The notes beneath the pieces were generated by a model. It was not told the origin of the DNA and did no database searches. It saw only the letters and a list, made by a program, of their open reading frames with translations. Position numbers and translations under genes: made by a program. A stretch of 64,000 nt of DNA from Litorimonas haliclonae (lineage in GTDB: Bacteria; Pseudomonadota; Alphaproteobacteria; Caulobacterales; Maricaulaceae): contig NZ_CBCSCO010000002.1 in assembly GCF_965138505.1 (NCBI RefSeq), forward strand, positions 310,001 through 374,000. The letters are read 5' to 3'. Each line of letters begins with the position of its first letter. Positions within the stretch are counted from its first letter, which is position 1. This document shows positions 9,181 through 19,396 of the stretch, piece by piece.

Positions 9181-10206
9181 ATGGGAAACGCCTCAGCCGA
9201 AGAATGGATGCAGGTTCGCGAGGCGGGCTTATATTGCGTCCCCGCAAATGCCTATATTGATCCTCACGAGGCTGTCGAGCGGGCGATTATTACTCATGGT
9301 CATGCCGACCACGCGCGCTCAGGTCACGGGGAGGTTTTCGCGACGGTCGAGACAACCGCAATCATGCACACCCGTTATTATATCGAAGGGGAAACGCAGG
9401 AGACAGCGCTCACCTACGGCCAGAAACACGATCTCGGAAATGGGGTCACCTTATGGTTTGCCAGCGCCGGACATATTCTCGGTTCTGCGCAGGCCGTGCT
9501 CGAATATAATGGCACGCGGGTCGTCGCCGCCGGAGATTACAAGCGCCACCCTGATCCCACCTGCGCGCCGTTTGAGGTTGTGCCTTGTGATGTCTTTATT
9601 ACAGAAGCTACCTTTGCCCTTCCCGTATTTCAGCACCCCCCGCTTGAGGTCGAAGTTGAAAAACTGATGCGCTCTATGCGGGCGCTTCCGCATCGTACCC
9701 ATATTGTCGGTGTCTACGCGCTCGGCAAATGCCAGCGTGTTATGAAAACCTTGCGGCAAGCCGGTTATGAAGAGCCGTTCTATTTACACGGCGCGCTTAA
9801 AAGACTGACAGAGCTTTACGAGAGCTACGGCCAAGACTTTGGTGAATGGATTTTGGTTAGCGATATTCCGCGCGCTGATAAACATGTGTTTCAAGGAAAA
9901 GTTGTTCTGTGCCCTCCGGCTCAAATCAATGATCGATGGTCGCGCCGTTTTGCGGACCCGCTGCCTACCGTTGCGAGCGGATGGATGCAAATCCGCGCCC
10001 GCGCCCGTCAGAAGCGCGCTGAAATGGCGCTGGTCGTGTCCGACCATGCTGATTGGGGAGATCTCATCCGCACCTGCGAAGAAACCAAGGCCCCGGATAT
10101 CTGGATAACCCATGGCAGGGTCGAGGCCTTGGAATATGAGCTCAAAAAACGCGGCATTCGCGCCAAGGCCTTGAACCTTATTGGTCGAGATGAGAGCGTG
10201 GAATAA
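9181..10206 (+). CDS. Ligase-associated DNA damage response exonuclease (MBL/beta-CASP)
   Basis: 341-residue metallo-beta-lactamase fold nuclease. The metal motif is THGHADHARSGH near residues 38-49; GHILGSAQ and AGDYKRHPD follow, then the beta-CASP region and a late SDHADW block. Related to the SNM1/Artemis and CPSF73 groups. Its stop overlaps the start of the ligase (TAATG), so the two are co-translated. The role as a DNA-end nuclease is inferred from the family and context. Confidence 0.9.
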   Translation: MGNASAEEWMQVREAGLYCVPANAYIDPHEAVERAIITHGHADHARSGHGEVFATVETTAIMHTRYYIEGETQETALTYGQKHDLGNGVTLWFASAGHILGSAQAVLEYNGTRVVAAGDYKRHPDPTCAPFEVVPCDVFITEATFALPVFQHPPLEVEVEKLMRSMRALPHRTHIVGVYALGKCQRVMKTLRQAGYEEPFYLHGALKRLTELYESYGQDFGEWILVSDIPRADKHVFQGKVVLCPPAQINDRWSRRFADPLPTVASGWMQIRARARQKRAEMALVVSDHADWGDLIRTCEETKAPDIWITHGRVEALEYELKKRGIRAKALNLIGRDESVE

Positions 10207-11795
10207 TGGAGCGTTTTTCGGAACTATTGGACGATCTCTATTTTACCAATTCCAATTTGGCGAAAGAGATAATTTTAACAAACTATCTACGCAAGACGCC
10301 TGACCCGGATCGCGGATGGGCTCTGGCCGCAATCGCCGGAACCCTGTCCTTCGATCTTTTCAAACGCAATCTTATCAAGACATTGATGATGGAACGGATG
10401 GACCCGTATTTGTTTGATATGTCACGCGACTATGTCGGCGAAATGAGCGAGACAGTTGCTCTGGCTTGGCCGCAATCGCCCGAGCCTGTTCGCCTGAACC
10501 GCCTGCCGGATTTGCATGAGGTGATAGAAGAGTTCAAATCACGCAACAAAGCGGGCATCCGGGAATATCTAATTACTCTCTTGGATAATATGACGCCGGC
10601 GCAGCGCTGGGCGCTTTTAAAACTGGGGACGCGGGGCTTGCGCATCGGCATGTCAGCGCGGTCCGTAAAATTGACTTTGGCCAAAATGAAAGGCGTCGAC
10701 ATTGATGTTATTGAGTCGATCTGGCACGGACTAACGCCTCCCTATACGGAGCTCTTCGCGTGGCTGGAAGGTAAAGCCGAGCTTCCCGATATGAGCGATG
10801 TGGTGACGTTTTCGCCTGTTATGCTGGCCCACCCCATTGATGAAGAAAAGGACCTTACGGTGATTAAACCGGAGACCCATATCGCCGAGTGGAAGTGGGA
10901 CGGAATTCGCGTTCAAATCTCTAGCAATGGTAAAGAAACAAAAATTTTCTCCCGCAAAGGCGAAGACATATCTCGATCCTTTCCTGATCTTGTTCAAGCC
11001 GTCGATTTCGATGGCGTGATCGACGGCGAACTTATCGTGAAACCAGACGGCGAAGTGGGGTCCTTTAATGACCTCCAAAAACGGCTGAATAAAAAGAAAC
11101 CCGACAAAAACCTTATGTCGAGATTGCCCGCTCATGTCATCGCTTATGATATTATTGAATGGGAGGGTGAGACCCTGCGCGCTTTGCCCCTGTCGCAACG
11201 CCGTAAAAAACTGATCCGTGCGCTCGAACCGCACTCAGAAAGTCGTTTTGAAGTTTCGAAAACCTTGGACTTTTCCAGCACAGAGAACCTGCGCGCCCTT
11301 CGGGAGAAAGCGGCTCGCACGGGCGGCCTAATTGAAGGATTGATGATCAAGAGCCTTTCATCGACTTATGTTTCGGGACGCCCCAAACATGCGTGGTATA
11401 AATGGAAACGCGATCCCTTTCTGCTAGATGCGGTGCTTATGTATGCGCGGCGAGGAACAGGGAAGAGGTCTTCCTTTTATTCGGATTATACTTTTGGTTT
11501 ATGGGCCAAAGACGGCGCGATTCTACCCGTGGGCAAAGCTTATTTCGGTTTCACGGATGAAGAGCTTAAGCTCATCGACAATTGGATACGCAGCCACAAA
11601 CTGGCGCGATTTGGGCCCGTTCAGGAGGTCAAAAAAGAATTGGTATTTGAAGTCGCCTTTGACTCCGTGCAAGAAAGCAAGCGCCATAAATCCGGCTACG
11701 CGCTGCGTTTTCCCCGGATCAACAGAATTCGCTGGGACAAACCCGCCGCAGAGGCCGATCAACTTGAAAGTCTGGCAAAATTAGTCGGAAACTAA
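10206..11795 (+). CDS. ATP-dependent DNA ligase of the ligase-associated damage response cluster
   Basis: 529 residues: an N-terminal DNA-binding domain, then the adenylation domain with the catalytic lysine in EWKWDGIR (near 230), followed by DGELIV, EGLMIKS and the YKWKRD motif, then an OB-fold. Full-length for bacterial LigB/C-type enzymes associated with this cluster. It seals DNA nicks using ATP. Translation is coupled to the upstream exonuclease. The main NAD-dependent ligase would be elsewhere. Confidence 0.92.
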   Translation: MERFSELLDDLYFTNSNLAKEIILTNYLRKTPDPDRGWALAAIAGTLSFDLFKRNLIKTLMMERMDPYLFDMSRDYVGEMSETVALAWPQSPEPVRLNRLPDLHEVIEEFKSRNKAGIREYLITLLDNMTPAQRWALLKLGTRGLRIGMSARSVKLTLAKMKGVDIDVIESIWHGLTPPYTELFAWLEGKAELPDMSDVVTFSPVMLAHPIDEEKDLTVIKPETHIAEWKWDGIRVQISSNGKETKIFSRKGEDISRSFPDLVQAVDFDGVIDGELIVKPDGEVGSFNDLQKRLNKKKPDKNLMSRLPAHVIAYDIIEWEGETLRALPLSQRRKKLIRALEPHSESRFEVSKTLDFSSTENLRALREKAARTGGLIEGLMIKSLSSTYVSGRPKHAWYKWKRDPFLLDAVLMYARRGTGKRSSFYSDYTFGLWAKDGAILPVGKAYFGFTDEELKLIDNWIRSHKLARFGPVQEVKKELVFEVAFDSVQESKRHKSGYALRFPRINRIRWDKPAAEADQLESLAKLVGN

Positions 11796-11806
11796 CTCCT
11801 GTCGCT

Positions 11807-12022
11807 TTATCCGCGACCTGTCTCAAACCCCATTAAATTTGCTAAATGCACGATCAACATAAAAGCTGTTGCGATACAGCCGAGGCAAATAATCATCCAG
11901 GGGAGGCGGTGCGGTTTTATCGATGGTTTTTCAGCGAAATGGTTTCGAAAACTAATCGCCCCAACGGCGAGAAGAATGACCAGCGCGACCAGCGTAATTG
12001 TTAAATCTTGCGACCGGGTCAT
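11807..12022 (-). CDS. Small two-helix membrane protein
   Basis: 71 residues with two clear membrane helices (about 7-25 and 44-64) joined by a basic loop. It starts 8 bp after the stop of the glycosyltransferase gene on the same strand, so it is probably in the same transcript. No known domain recognised. The hydrophobic pattern and operon placement support it as a real gene. Confidence 0.6.
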   Translation of the reverse strand: MTRSQDLTITLVALVILLAVGAISFRNHFAEKPSIKPHRLPWMIICLGCIATAFMLIVHLANLMGFETGRG

Positions 12023-12029
12023 AACTCTT

Positions 12030-13415
12030 TCACTCCGCAGGGGCGCTGCTCAGATCATCGGGATTGTTTTTCCGCGGGGGGCTAACACCATGTGGAGTTT
12101 TATGCCAGTGAAAAGGGCTGGCCCATATCTCGATTAAGGCCCTTACAGTCGGCCAGAAAAGTAAAATCCAGTAAAATGGCATTAGCAGGGCGGAGGAGAG
12201 GAGTTCCGGTTTTCCGGCCCTGATGGCTCCGACCATACCGATAAAGATACCCATCCCCAAGCTGAGTGCCAGAGCCAATAAATAAGGCCAGGAAAAGGGG
12301 AGGGTAAAGTCCCAGATATAATGCAGTACTGGGTATAAGAGAGCAAAAACTACAACTGGGGTGAAAACACTGGCACAGAGAAGCGTATATCCCAGAGTGA
12401 GCTGGAGGGTAAGAAATCGCATTACACCGGCCCAAGAAAAAGGCCGCAAAGGACGGTGCATGTGAACCATCCAGGTTTGCATAAACCCCTTCATCCAACG
12501 GGCGCGTTGTTTTTGCCAGTCTTTAAGGTTGGCGACCGCCTCCTCTTCGGTCGGACAATCAAGAAAACCGATTTTATATCCCAGCGCGGCCAGACGAAAG
12601 CTCAAATCGGCATCCTCGGTTACGTTATGAGCGTCCCATCCGCGGCAAGCCTCCAAAGCTTCGCGGCGTATATGATTGGACGTTCCGCCCAACGGAAACG
12701 GCGCCCCAAGTTTGGCTAAAAACGGAATCCAAACATGAAAGAGAGCGGCATATTCCAAAGTAAATTGACGCGTCAGCCAATTTGCTCCGCTATTGTAATA
12801 ATCCAAGGGTGCCTGGAGCGCTGCCCAGTCCGGTCGTTCTAGAAAGGCCGCCCAAGCCGATTTCAGTTGCTGCGGATGGGGTTTATCTTCTGCGTCATAA
12901 ATTGTGACTAGGTCACCTTTGGCAAATTGCAGAGCGTAATTCAGCGCGCGCGGCTTGGTTTGCGGCGCGCCTTTGGGGGTGATGATCAACCGGAAAGGCG
13001 GACGCAAGTTTAACTGAACCGCTCTGATCGTTTTGGGATCAATCTCTTCGCAAATAATTAGGATTTCTAAATTGTCTCTGGGGTAATCCAAACGTTCCAA
13101 TCGGTTCATTAAATGCCTGACCATATTGTCCTCGTTAAAAATGGGGACAAGAACGGAATAAAACGGAAAATCAGTCGTGGGTTCCGGTCTGGGTCGTGCA
13201 GGCTTTTGGTACCTCACCGCAAAAAGGCGGAGCGCCGCCACCCCAACACTCAGCCAAGCAATCAGGGCGAAAAGTTTCAGAGATGTTCCGAGTGGACTCA
13301 AGTAAAATCCTGCGGCAAGGGCCAAAAGCGTTCCAACTAAACACCCTCTCACCAGGAAGGAGGCGCGCCGATTTGCTCTGCGCAATGAAAAGCTTACGGC
13401 ATGCCTTTTTTCCAT
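12030..13415 (-). CDS. Family 2 glycosyltransferase, processive BcsA/XagB-like
   Basis: 461 residues. After one or two N-terminal helices comes a GT2 catalytic domain with YDAED (near 180), the acceptor Asp in TEDADL and the QRARWMKG motif (QxxRW) that marks processive synthases. Three or four C-terminal helices form the membrane channel part. It probably polymerises an exopolysaccharide from a nucleotide sugar. No PilZ domain and no partner biosynthetic genes are adjacent, so the polymer cannot be named. Confidence 0.85.
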   Translation of the reverse strand: MEKRHAVSFSLRRANRRASFLVRGCLVGTLLALAAGFYLSPLGTSLKLFALIAWLSVGVAALRLFAVRYQKPARPRPEPTTDFPFYSVLVPIFNEDNMVRHLMNRLERLDYPRDNLEILIICEEIDPKTIRAVQLNLRPPFRLIITPKGAPQTKPRALNYALQFAKGDLVTIYDAEDKPHPQQLKSAWAAFLERPDWAALQAPLDYYNSGANWLTRQFTLEYAALFHVWIPFLAKLGAPFPLGGTSNHIRREALEACRGWDAHNVTEDADLSFRLAALGYKIGFLDCPTEEEAVANLKDWQKQRARWMKGFMQTWMVHMHRPLRPFSWAGVMRFLTLQLTLGYTLLCASVFTPVVVFALLYPVLHYIWDFTLPFSWPYLLALALSLGMGIFIGMVGAIRAGKPELLSSALLMPFYWILLFWPTVRALIEIWASPFHWHKTPHGVSPPRKNNPDDLSSAPAE

Positions 13416-13521
13416 TTTGCCCCAACCCCTCAGTTTGCGTAGCGAGACAGATTAAAACCGGAAGGTGTAAAGAAAATGCAAAAGATAATTAATAGGATTG
13501 AGCCGATGATAGAAATCAGGC

Positions 13522-14604
13522 TCAGATAGACTTTAATTGTTTTACCGCCCAGCGCGCGGCGTCTTGAACGACAGGGTCTGTGTCGTAAATAAATTCCGCC
13601 GCCTCGGTTTTCAGCTCTGCAACACCGCTATTGCCGATGGCGTAGAGCACATTTCGGAGAAACCGTTTCCATCCAATGCGCTTAATCGGGGAACCGGAGA
13701 AATGCGTGCGAAAACCATGTTCCCCTAGTTTTGCAAGTTCGGCAAGCTTGGGCGCGTTTAGGTCGTCACGCGCTGACAATTTTGCCTCCTGTCCGATGAC
13801 CGCGAACTTGTTCCATGGGCAAACGGCTAGGCAATCGTCACAGCCATAAATGCGGTTGCCTATTTTCTTTCGCAAGTCTTCTTCTACGGGGCCGGCATGT
13901 TCAATCGTCAGATAGGAAATGCAGCGCCGCGCATCGAGCTGATAGGGAGCCGGAAAGGCGTCTGTGGGACAGATGTCGAGGCAGGCGCGGCAACTCCCAC
14001 AATGATCTATCTCGGGAGGCGTGGGTTTTAATTCCGCTGCGCATAATATTGTCCCGATGAACAACCAAGAGCCATAATCCCGGCTGAGAAGGTTGGTGTG
14101 TTTTCCTTGCCAACCCAGACCTCCGGCTTCGGCGAGAGGCTTTTCCATGAGTGGGGCCGTGTCGACAAATATTTTGACGTCTTCGCCTGTGTCTCGGGCG
14201 ATTAATCCGGCGATTTCTTTCAGCCTGCCCTTCATCACATCGTGATAGTCTCTGTTTCGGGCATAGACGGAAATGGTAGCTCTTTCCGGTTCGTCGAGCG
14301 TCAGCAGGGGATCAGAGTCCGGCCCGTAATTCATACCGAATACGATAGCTGTTTTTGCCTCGGGCCATAGATTTCGCGGGTGGGATCGTCGCTCTAATGT
14401 TTCCTTCATCCACGCCATAGAGCCGTGACGGTCTTTATCGACGAAGTCTTTGAGGTAGTTGCCAGCCTGATTTCCAAAGTCATTGAGGTCAATGATGTGA
14501 GGCTCTGTGAAGCCGAGCCTTTCCGCGCGGCGCAGAACGGCTTTGGATAGGCTGGCTTTTGTAGATTGTTTTTTGTTATCTTTATTTTCTGTTTTTGACG
14601 CCAC
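13522..14604 (-). CDS. queG: Epoxyqueuosine reductase
   Basis: 360 residues, the family's usual length. Two ferredoxin-type [4Fe-4S] motifs are visible: CGSCRACLDICP and a second cluster in CDDCLAVCPWNKFA. The N-terminal cobalamin-binding domain precedes them and a HEAT-like C-terminus follows. It reduces epoxyqueuosine to queuosine in tRNA, using cobalamin and iron-sulfur centres. Five bp separate it from the upstream GST gene on the same strand. Confidence 0.93.
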   Translation of the reverse strand: MASKTENKDNKKQSTKASLSKAVLRRAERLGFTEPHIIDLNDFGNQAGNYLKDFVDKDRHGSMAWMKETLERRSHPRNLWPEAKTAIVFGMNYGPDSDPLLTLDEPERATISVYARNRDYHDVMKGRLKEIAGLIARDTGEDVKIFVDTAPLMEKPLAEAGGLGWQGKHTNLLSRDYGSWLFIGTILCAAELKPTPPEIDHCGSCRACLDICPTDAFPAPYQLDARRCISYLTIEHAGPVEEDLRKKIGNRIYGCDDCLAVCPWNKFAVIGQEAKLSARDDLNAPKLAELAKLGEHGFRTHFSGSPIKRIGWKRFLRNVLYAIGNSGVAELKTEAAEFIYDTDPVVQDAARWAVKQLKSI

Positions 14605-14609
14605 GGCGT

Positions 14610-15299
14610 TTAAAAATCCAGATCGGTGTAATGGCGCGGGGCACGAAATCCCGGAACGCGGTCATTAAGAAGCGGACGCATAGAAGGCCGTGATTTAACT
14701 TTTTGGTACCAATCTTTTAAGGTTGGCCAGTCACGCCAATTAATTTCCCCGAGAAAGTCGAGGCAGGAAATATGCGCCGCAACAGCAATATCAGCGAGGC
14801 TGAAGTAACGCCCGGCCAGCCAGTCGCGCTGATCTAACAGCCAGCAAAAATATCCCAAATGCTGAGCCAAGGCGGCGCGGCCTTCGCGCAATACCGCTGT
14901 GTCGGCGGAGCCTAGTCCCGCCACAGATTTTTCGACTTTTTCGTGCAAAATTAAAGCATCTACCTCCTGCGTAAATTTTTGGTCCATCCAATCGGCGAGG
15001 CGGCGGGCTTCGGCGCGTTCGACAATGTCCTCGGCCAGTAAAGGATGGCGGGTGGACCCGTCATTCGCATATTCACAAATTGCGCGCGCGCCTGTTATCA
15101 CGACTTTGCCGCTTGGTATAACATCAATGAGGGTAGGAGGGACGCCTTCGGGCGTCACTTTTTCGAACTCTTTCCAGTCGCCTTTATCCAACTGCCACGG
15201 GTTAACGGGGCTTTCAGTAACCTTTAATTTCTTTTCGGCCAGAGCAATTCGGGCCTGACGGCTCGCGGGGTGCAGGGCAAAATGATAAAGAGTACGCAT
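14610..15299 (-). CDS. Glutathione S-transferase family protein
   Basis: 229 residues. Thioredoxin-fold N-terminus (LYHFALHPASRQARIALAEK, PEGVPPTLID, ICEYAND) and an all-alpha C-terminal domain containing LADIAVAAHISCLD. Cytosolic; probable glutathione conjugation or peroxidase activity, substrate unknown. First of a pair with queG on the minus strand, 44 bp downstream of the cation transporter start region. Confidence 0.88.
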   Translation of the reverse strand: MRTLYHFALHPASRQARIALAEKKLKVTESPVNPWQLDKGDWKEFEKVTPEGVPPTLIDVIPSGKVVITGARAICEYANDGSTRHPLLAEDIVERAEARRLADWMDQKFTQEVDALILHEKVEKSVAGLGSADTAVLREGRAALAQHLGYFCWLLDQRDWLAGRYFSLADIAVAAHISCLDFLGEINWRDWPTLKDWYQKVKSRPSMRPLLNDRVPGFRAPRHYTDLDF

Positions 15300-15343
15300 C
15301 CCTTTGAGATAGCCTAAATATAGGTAATGAAGACTTAATAGAC

Positions 15344-16354
15344 CTAAGGTTTTTCAGGCAAAGTATCGGAAAAAAACCGCCGATTGCCATGCGCGTGTCC
15401 GCATCCCGCCGGGTGGGGGTGAATGAGAATGTCGGCTGCCTGAAAATCTCCCATGAGGCGCTTCTCAGCCTTCAGAACAATATCATGCGCCTCAGATAGG
15501 GAAAGCGTTTCATCTAAGTCCAGCCGCATTTGAATGTGAATGTGCGGACCTGACGCGCGGGTTCGTAGTTCAGTCACGGCTCTGACGCGCGGATCAGCCA
15601 TGGCTAGCCGTATAATGAGTGACCGTTCTTCTTCGCTCAGCTCCATATCCATGAGCTGCGCCCAGGCTAGACGCGCCACGCGGTAGGCCGTGTAGAGCAG
15701 CCAAAGCGCCATAAAGAGCCCAACGGCCGCATCTGCCCAAATAAGGGGCGTAAAGGCTGAAATTGCCAGACCAATAATGACGAAAAGATTTGCGAACATA
15801 TCCGCCAAATAATGCGCACGGTCGCCTCTCACGGCGATGGAACCCGTTGCTCGAATGGCCCAGCTTTGCGCGATTAACAACCAGACTGTAATAATGACAA
15901 AGAACACCATAGCCGCAATGGCGAGGCCGGAGTGTGTCAGAGGATGATTTGTTCCTATCTGTTCAACGACTTCTTCCAAGAGGTGAGAGGCCGCGAAGAC
16001 GATAAGGCAGACCTGAAACACGGCTGAGAAACTTTCCGCTTTGCCGCGCCCGAAACGATATTTCCCGTCGGGCTTGCGCGCAGCATATCGCACGGCAATA
16101 AAGCTTGAAATGGCCCCGAACATATCAAGTCCGGAATGCACGAGGGAGGCCAACACACCGACAGAATGGGTATTCTGCCAGAGCAGAGTCTTGCCAACCA
16201 TCAAAATGACGCCAATACCCACAGCGAGCGCCGTAATGCGGCGCGTAATTCGGGCCGAATTTTCTGGCGGCAGCCGTCCAGGCCTTCCCCGGCGGTCAGG
16301 ACGATCAAAACGTGTATCTTCCCTTGGATCCAATTTATGCGGCTCGACACTCAT
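15344..16354 (-). CDS. Cation diffusion facilitator (FieF-like efflux transporter)
   Basis: 336 residues. A polar N-terminus, about six membrane helices with metal-site motifs HSGLDM and the later HYLADMFAN, and a cytoplasmic C-terminal domain (RVRAVTELRTRASGPHIHIQM). This is the CDF architecture: proton-coupled export of Zn2+, Fe2+ or similar ions. A His-rich tail (HPHPAGCGHAH) may bind metal. Which metal cannot be told here. Confidence 0.9.
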   Translation of the reverse strand: MSVEPHKLDPREDTRFDRPDRRGRPGRLPPENSARITRRITALAVGIGVILMVGKTLLWQNTHSVGVLASLVHSGLDMFGAISSFIAVRYAARKPDGKYRFGRGKAESFSAVFQVCLIVFAASHLLEEVVEQIGTNHPLTHSGLAIAAMVFFVIITVWLLIAQSWAIRATGSIAVRGDRAHYLADMFANLFVIIGLAISAFTPLIWADAAVGLFMALWLLYTAYRVARLAWAQLMDMELSEEERSLIIRLAMADPRVRAVTELRTRASGPHIHIQMRLDLDETLSLSEAHDIVLKAEKRLMGDFQAADILIHPHPAGCGHAHGNRRFFSDTLPEKP

Positions 16355-16520
16355 GCCGTGTTGTTATAGCATAACCTCTAAACTGGCGACAGTTTATATG
16401 AAACATATATGGGGAAACTGTGCCCAAAGAAGGTAAAATTCCCTCTTAGCCACTGATTTATGCCACTGGCAATGCCCGGATTTATCGATTATCAGAAAGA
16501 AAATTTATAAAGGACTTTTT

Positions 16521-19325
16521 ATGATACAGCGTCTTTCCCCTAAACATTTCTATATGGCCACTCTGGTGTCGGTTGGATTTTTACTTGCGCCGACTATTGG
16601 CTTTACTCAGTCAATGGATACCCCAGCACAGCCCGCTGCCCAATCGGAAACGACGCTAATGGACGCCGGACAGATTATATCAGAGACAGGGGATATTCCA
16701 CAGGCGCAATTGCCGGATACGGTCACGCCGGAATCCTATGACATCCAACTGAAAATTGATCCTCAGGCCGACACAATGAGCGGACGCGTCTCTATTGATG
16801 TGAAGATGGAAGAGGCCACAAATAAAGTCTGGATCCACGCGAAGGAAATGAACGTCTCCAATGCAAAAATTGTTTACGGCGGCGATCAATTTTTCCCTCT
16901 CGAGTTTAACGCTGTGCCGTTAGAAGACGCGCCCTCCGGCGTCGCTTACCTAACCTCAGAAACTGAGTTGCCAGCAGGCGATGCGGTTATCACATTGGAA
17001 TATGAAACGCCTTATAATCAGGCGTTGAATTCCGCCTATCAGGTCCGCCGCGGCGATGACGCTTATATTGTGACGCAGTTCGAGCCGCTCGGCGCGCGCG
17101 AAGCTTTCCCGAGCTTTGATGAACCCCGTTTCAAAGTGCCATTCAATATGTCCATCATGGCTCCGAAAGACCAAGTCGTTTACGCTAATACGCCAGAACT
17201 TGGCACCAAAGACGTTGAAGTAGACGGCGAGATTTGGACTAATCACACCTTTGCTCGCACACGTCCCCTTCCGACTTATCTCATCGCTTTCGGCGTGGGT
17301 CCGTGGGATGTCGTTGATTATGGGAATTTGCCCCAAACCTCGCTTCGCAAAACCGACCTTCGTCTTCGCGGCTTCGCGGCTCGCGGTGAAGGGGAAAATA
17401 TGGAATATGCGCTCGAGAATACGCAAGGCATATTGGCCGCGCTCGAGGAATATTTCGGATCGCCTTATCCTTATGAGAAGCTCGATATCATCGCGGCGCC
17501 GGATTACGCTTTTGGCGCCATGGAAAATCCGGGCGCGATTGTGTATCGGGAATCTCTGCTGCTATTGGGTGATAACCCGCCTCTGTCTCAAAAACGCTCT
17601 TATGCCGGCGTCCATTCGCATGAATTGGCGCATCAATGGTTTGGCAATCTCGTCACACCGGTCTGGTGGGAAGATATTTGGCTGAACGAAGCGTTCGCGA
17701 CATGGTCCGGCAATAAAGGCACGGCAATGTGGAAACCCGAAGGCAATTTTGACCGTAACACCTTAAATTCTGCCTTGGGCGCAATGAACACGGACACATT
17801 GTCCACGACTCGTAAGGTCCGTGAACCGCTAGAGCGTTCCGAAAACGTCATGGATCAGTTTGACAGCATCACTTATCGCAAAGGCGGCGGCGTCCTTTCT
17901 ATGTTTGAATCTTTTGTCGGCGAAGAGGCGTTCCGCGACGGCGTCCGTCTCCACATGAAGCGCTATGCTGACGATGTGGCAACAGGCGACGACTTTTTCC
18001 GCTCTATAGCGGACGGCTCGGGCAATCCTGATGTTGTTCCGGCAATGAAAAGCTTTGTCGACCAGCCCGGCTTGCCGCTCGTGTCCGGCGAAGTCACGCA
18101 GCTAGACGCCACGACGGAAACCGGCCTCGAGCCTCAGACCGCTGTGATGCTGACCCAGTCACGCTACGCACCCCTTGGGTCCAAAACATCTCAGGGCCAA
18201 ATCTGGCAGATTCCCGTCTGCGCTAAGTTTGGCTACGGCGAAGAAACGGTCAAAAGCTGCGAGCTTCTTAAAGACAAAACCGGAACCATTGCGTCTCCCC
18301 GGACGGGCGAAACGGCAGATTGGGTTACGCTCAATGAAAACGGCTCCGGCTATTACAGGTTCACATTGGATAGCGATGGCTGGACCAATCTGATCAATAA
18401 TATTGATAAGCTGAACACCCGCGAAGCGCTGACTCTCCAAGATAGTCTCGAAGCGGCCTACCGCGCCGGCGAAGTCGAATCTTCAGTATTCCTCGACGGC
18501 ATGTCTAAATTGGCGGCGCATCCGGAATATGATGTGGCGTCAAGTTCCAGAGCCCTGATCGGTTTCATGGGCGATGATTTGAACGGAACGGAAGAAAGCC
18601 TCGCTCGCTATGTTCAGGAAAATTATTCCGACAGATATGCCCGTATTGCCGGTAAAGACACGGTAGAAGGGAACCTTCTCGCCCCGTCTTTAGCCAGCCT
18701 CTTAGTTAATCGCGGAGGCGACGAAGCTCTCGCGAAATCCATGGCGGAAAAAGGCGCTCGTTATCTTGGTCTGAACAAAGAAGCCGACAAAGAATCGGTA
18801 GCGCCGAATATGCTGGGACTTGCCCTGGACGAGGCAATGAAAGCCCACGGTGAAAAAGCCTATGATCCACTTATGGAACTAGTCGAAAGCGGGTCGCCAT
18901 TTGAAAAGAGCGCCGCTCTCGGCGCTCTGACCTCAACGAAGGACGAAGAAATTGCCAATAAACTATTGGCTTTGGCTTTGGATAAAGACGGCCCGCTGAC
19001 AGGACGTCAATCCAGCTCTGTCGTCTATGGTCTTCTGGGATCAAAAGAGTTCGGAGATATGACGTGGGATTGGTTGAAAGCCAATTTCAGTCAGTATGTC
19101 ACAGACCGCGTGCCGGATGTCCGCAAAGGCGGAATGCCGAGCACAGGCGGTTATTTCTGCTCTCTTGAGCGCCGTGATGAAGTCCGTGATTTCATGACAG
19201 AGAATGCAGCGGTCATTCCGGGCTATGAGCGTAGCCTCGCCCAAACCCTCGAGTCCATCGAGCTCTGCGCCGCTCTGCGTGATGAAAAAGGCGAGGAACT
19301 CGCCACGGCGTTGAAAGCGCGCTAA
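16521..19325 (+). CDS. M1 family metallo-aminopeptidase with signal peptide
   Basis: 934 residues. A signal peptide occupies about residues 1-30. The substrate-anchoring GAMENPGAI motif is followed by HEXXH (HSHELAHQWFGN) and the third zinc ligand in WLNEAFA, 18 residues on. The ERAP1-like C-terminal domain is present. It is most likely a periplasmic or exported aminopeptidase that trims peptides. The gene stands alone, ends in a strong terminator and is convergent with marC. Confidence 0.95.
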   Translation: MIQRLSPKHFYMATLVSVGFLLAPTIGFTQSMDTPAQPAAQSETTLMDAGQIISETGDIPQAQLPDTVTPESYDIQLKIDPQADTMSGRVSIDVKMEEATNKVWIHAKEMNVSNAKIVYGGDQFFPLEFNAVPLEDAPSGVAYLTSETELPAGDAVITLEYETPYNQALNSAYQVRRGDDAYIVTQFEPLGAREAFPSFDEPRFKVPFNMSIMAPKDQVVYANTPELGTKDVEVDGEIWTNHTFARTRPLPTYLIAFGVGPWDVVDYGNLPQTSLRKTDLRLRGFAARGEGENMEYALENTQGILAALEEYFGSPYPYEKLDIIAAPDYAFGAMENPGAIVYRESLLLLGDNPPLSQKRSYAGVHSHELAHQWFGNLVTPVWWEDIWLNEAFATWSGNKGTAMWKPEGNFDRNTLNSALGAMNTDTLSTTRKVREPLERSENVMDQFDSITYRKGGGVLSMFESFVGEEAFRDGVRLHMKRYADDVATGDDFFRSIADGSGNPDVVPAMKSFVDQPGLPLVSGEVTQLDATTETGLEPQTAVMLTQSRYAPLGSKTSQGQIWQIPVCAKFGYGEETVKSCELLKDKTGTIASPRTGETADWVTLNENGSGYYRFTLDSDGWTNLINNIDKLNTREALTLQDSLEAAYRAGEVESSVFLDGMSKLAAHPEYDVASSSRALIGFMGDDLNGTEESLARYVQENYSDRYARIAGKDTVEGNLLAPSLASLLVNRGGDEALAKSMAEKGARYLGLNKEADKESVAPNMLGLALDEAMKAHGEKAYDPLMELVESGSPFEKSAALGALTSTKDEEIANKLLALALDKDGPLTGRQSSSVVYGLLGSKEFGDMTWDWLKANFSQYVTDRVPDVRKGGMPSTGGYFCSLERRDEVRDFMTENAAVIPGYERSLAQTLESIELCAALRDEKGEELATALKAR

Positions 19326-19350
19326 GAGAGACTTAAATCCAGAAAAAGAA

Positions 19351-19378
19351 AAGCCCGCTCGATAGCGGGCTTTTTTGT
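19351..19378. terminator. Rho-independent terminator between the M1 peptidase and marC
   Basis: Perfect 9-bp stem AAGCCCGCT / AGCGGGCTT around a CGAT tetraloop (19351-19372), followed by a run of T. It is preceded by A-rich sequence, so it may also serve the convergent minus-strand marC gene. Confidence 0.92.
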
Positions 19379-19396
19379 GACTTAAGTTTTCGCCGA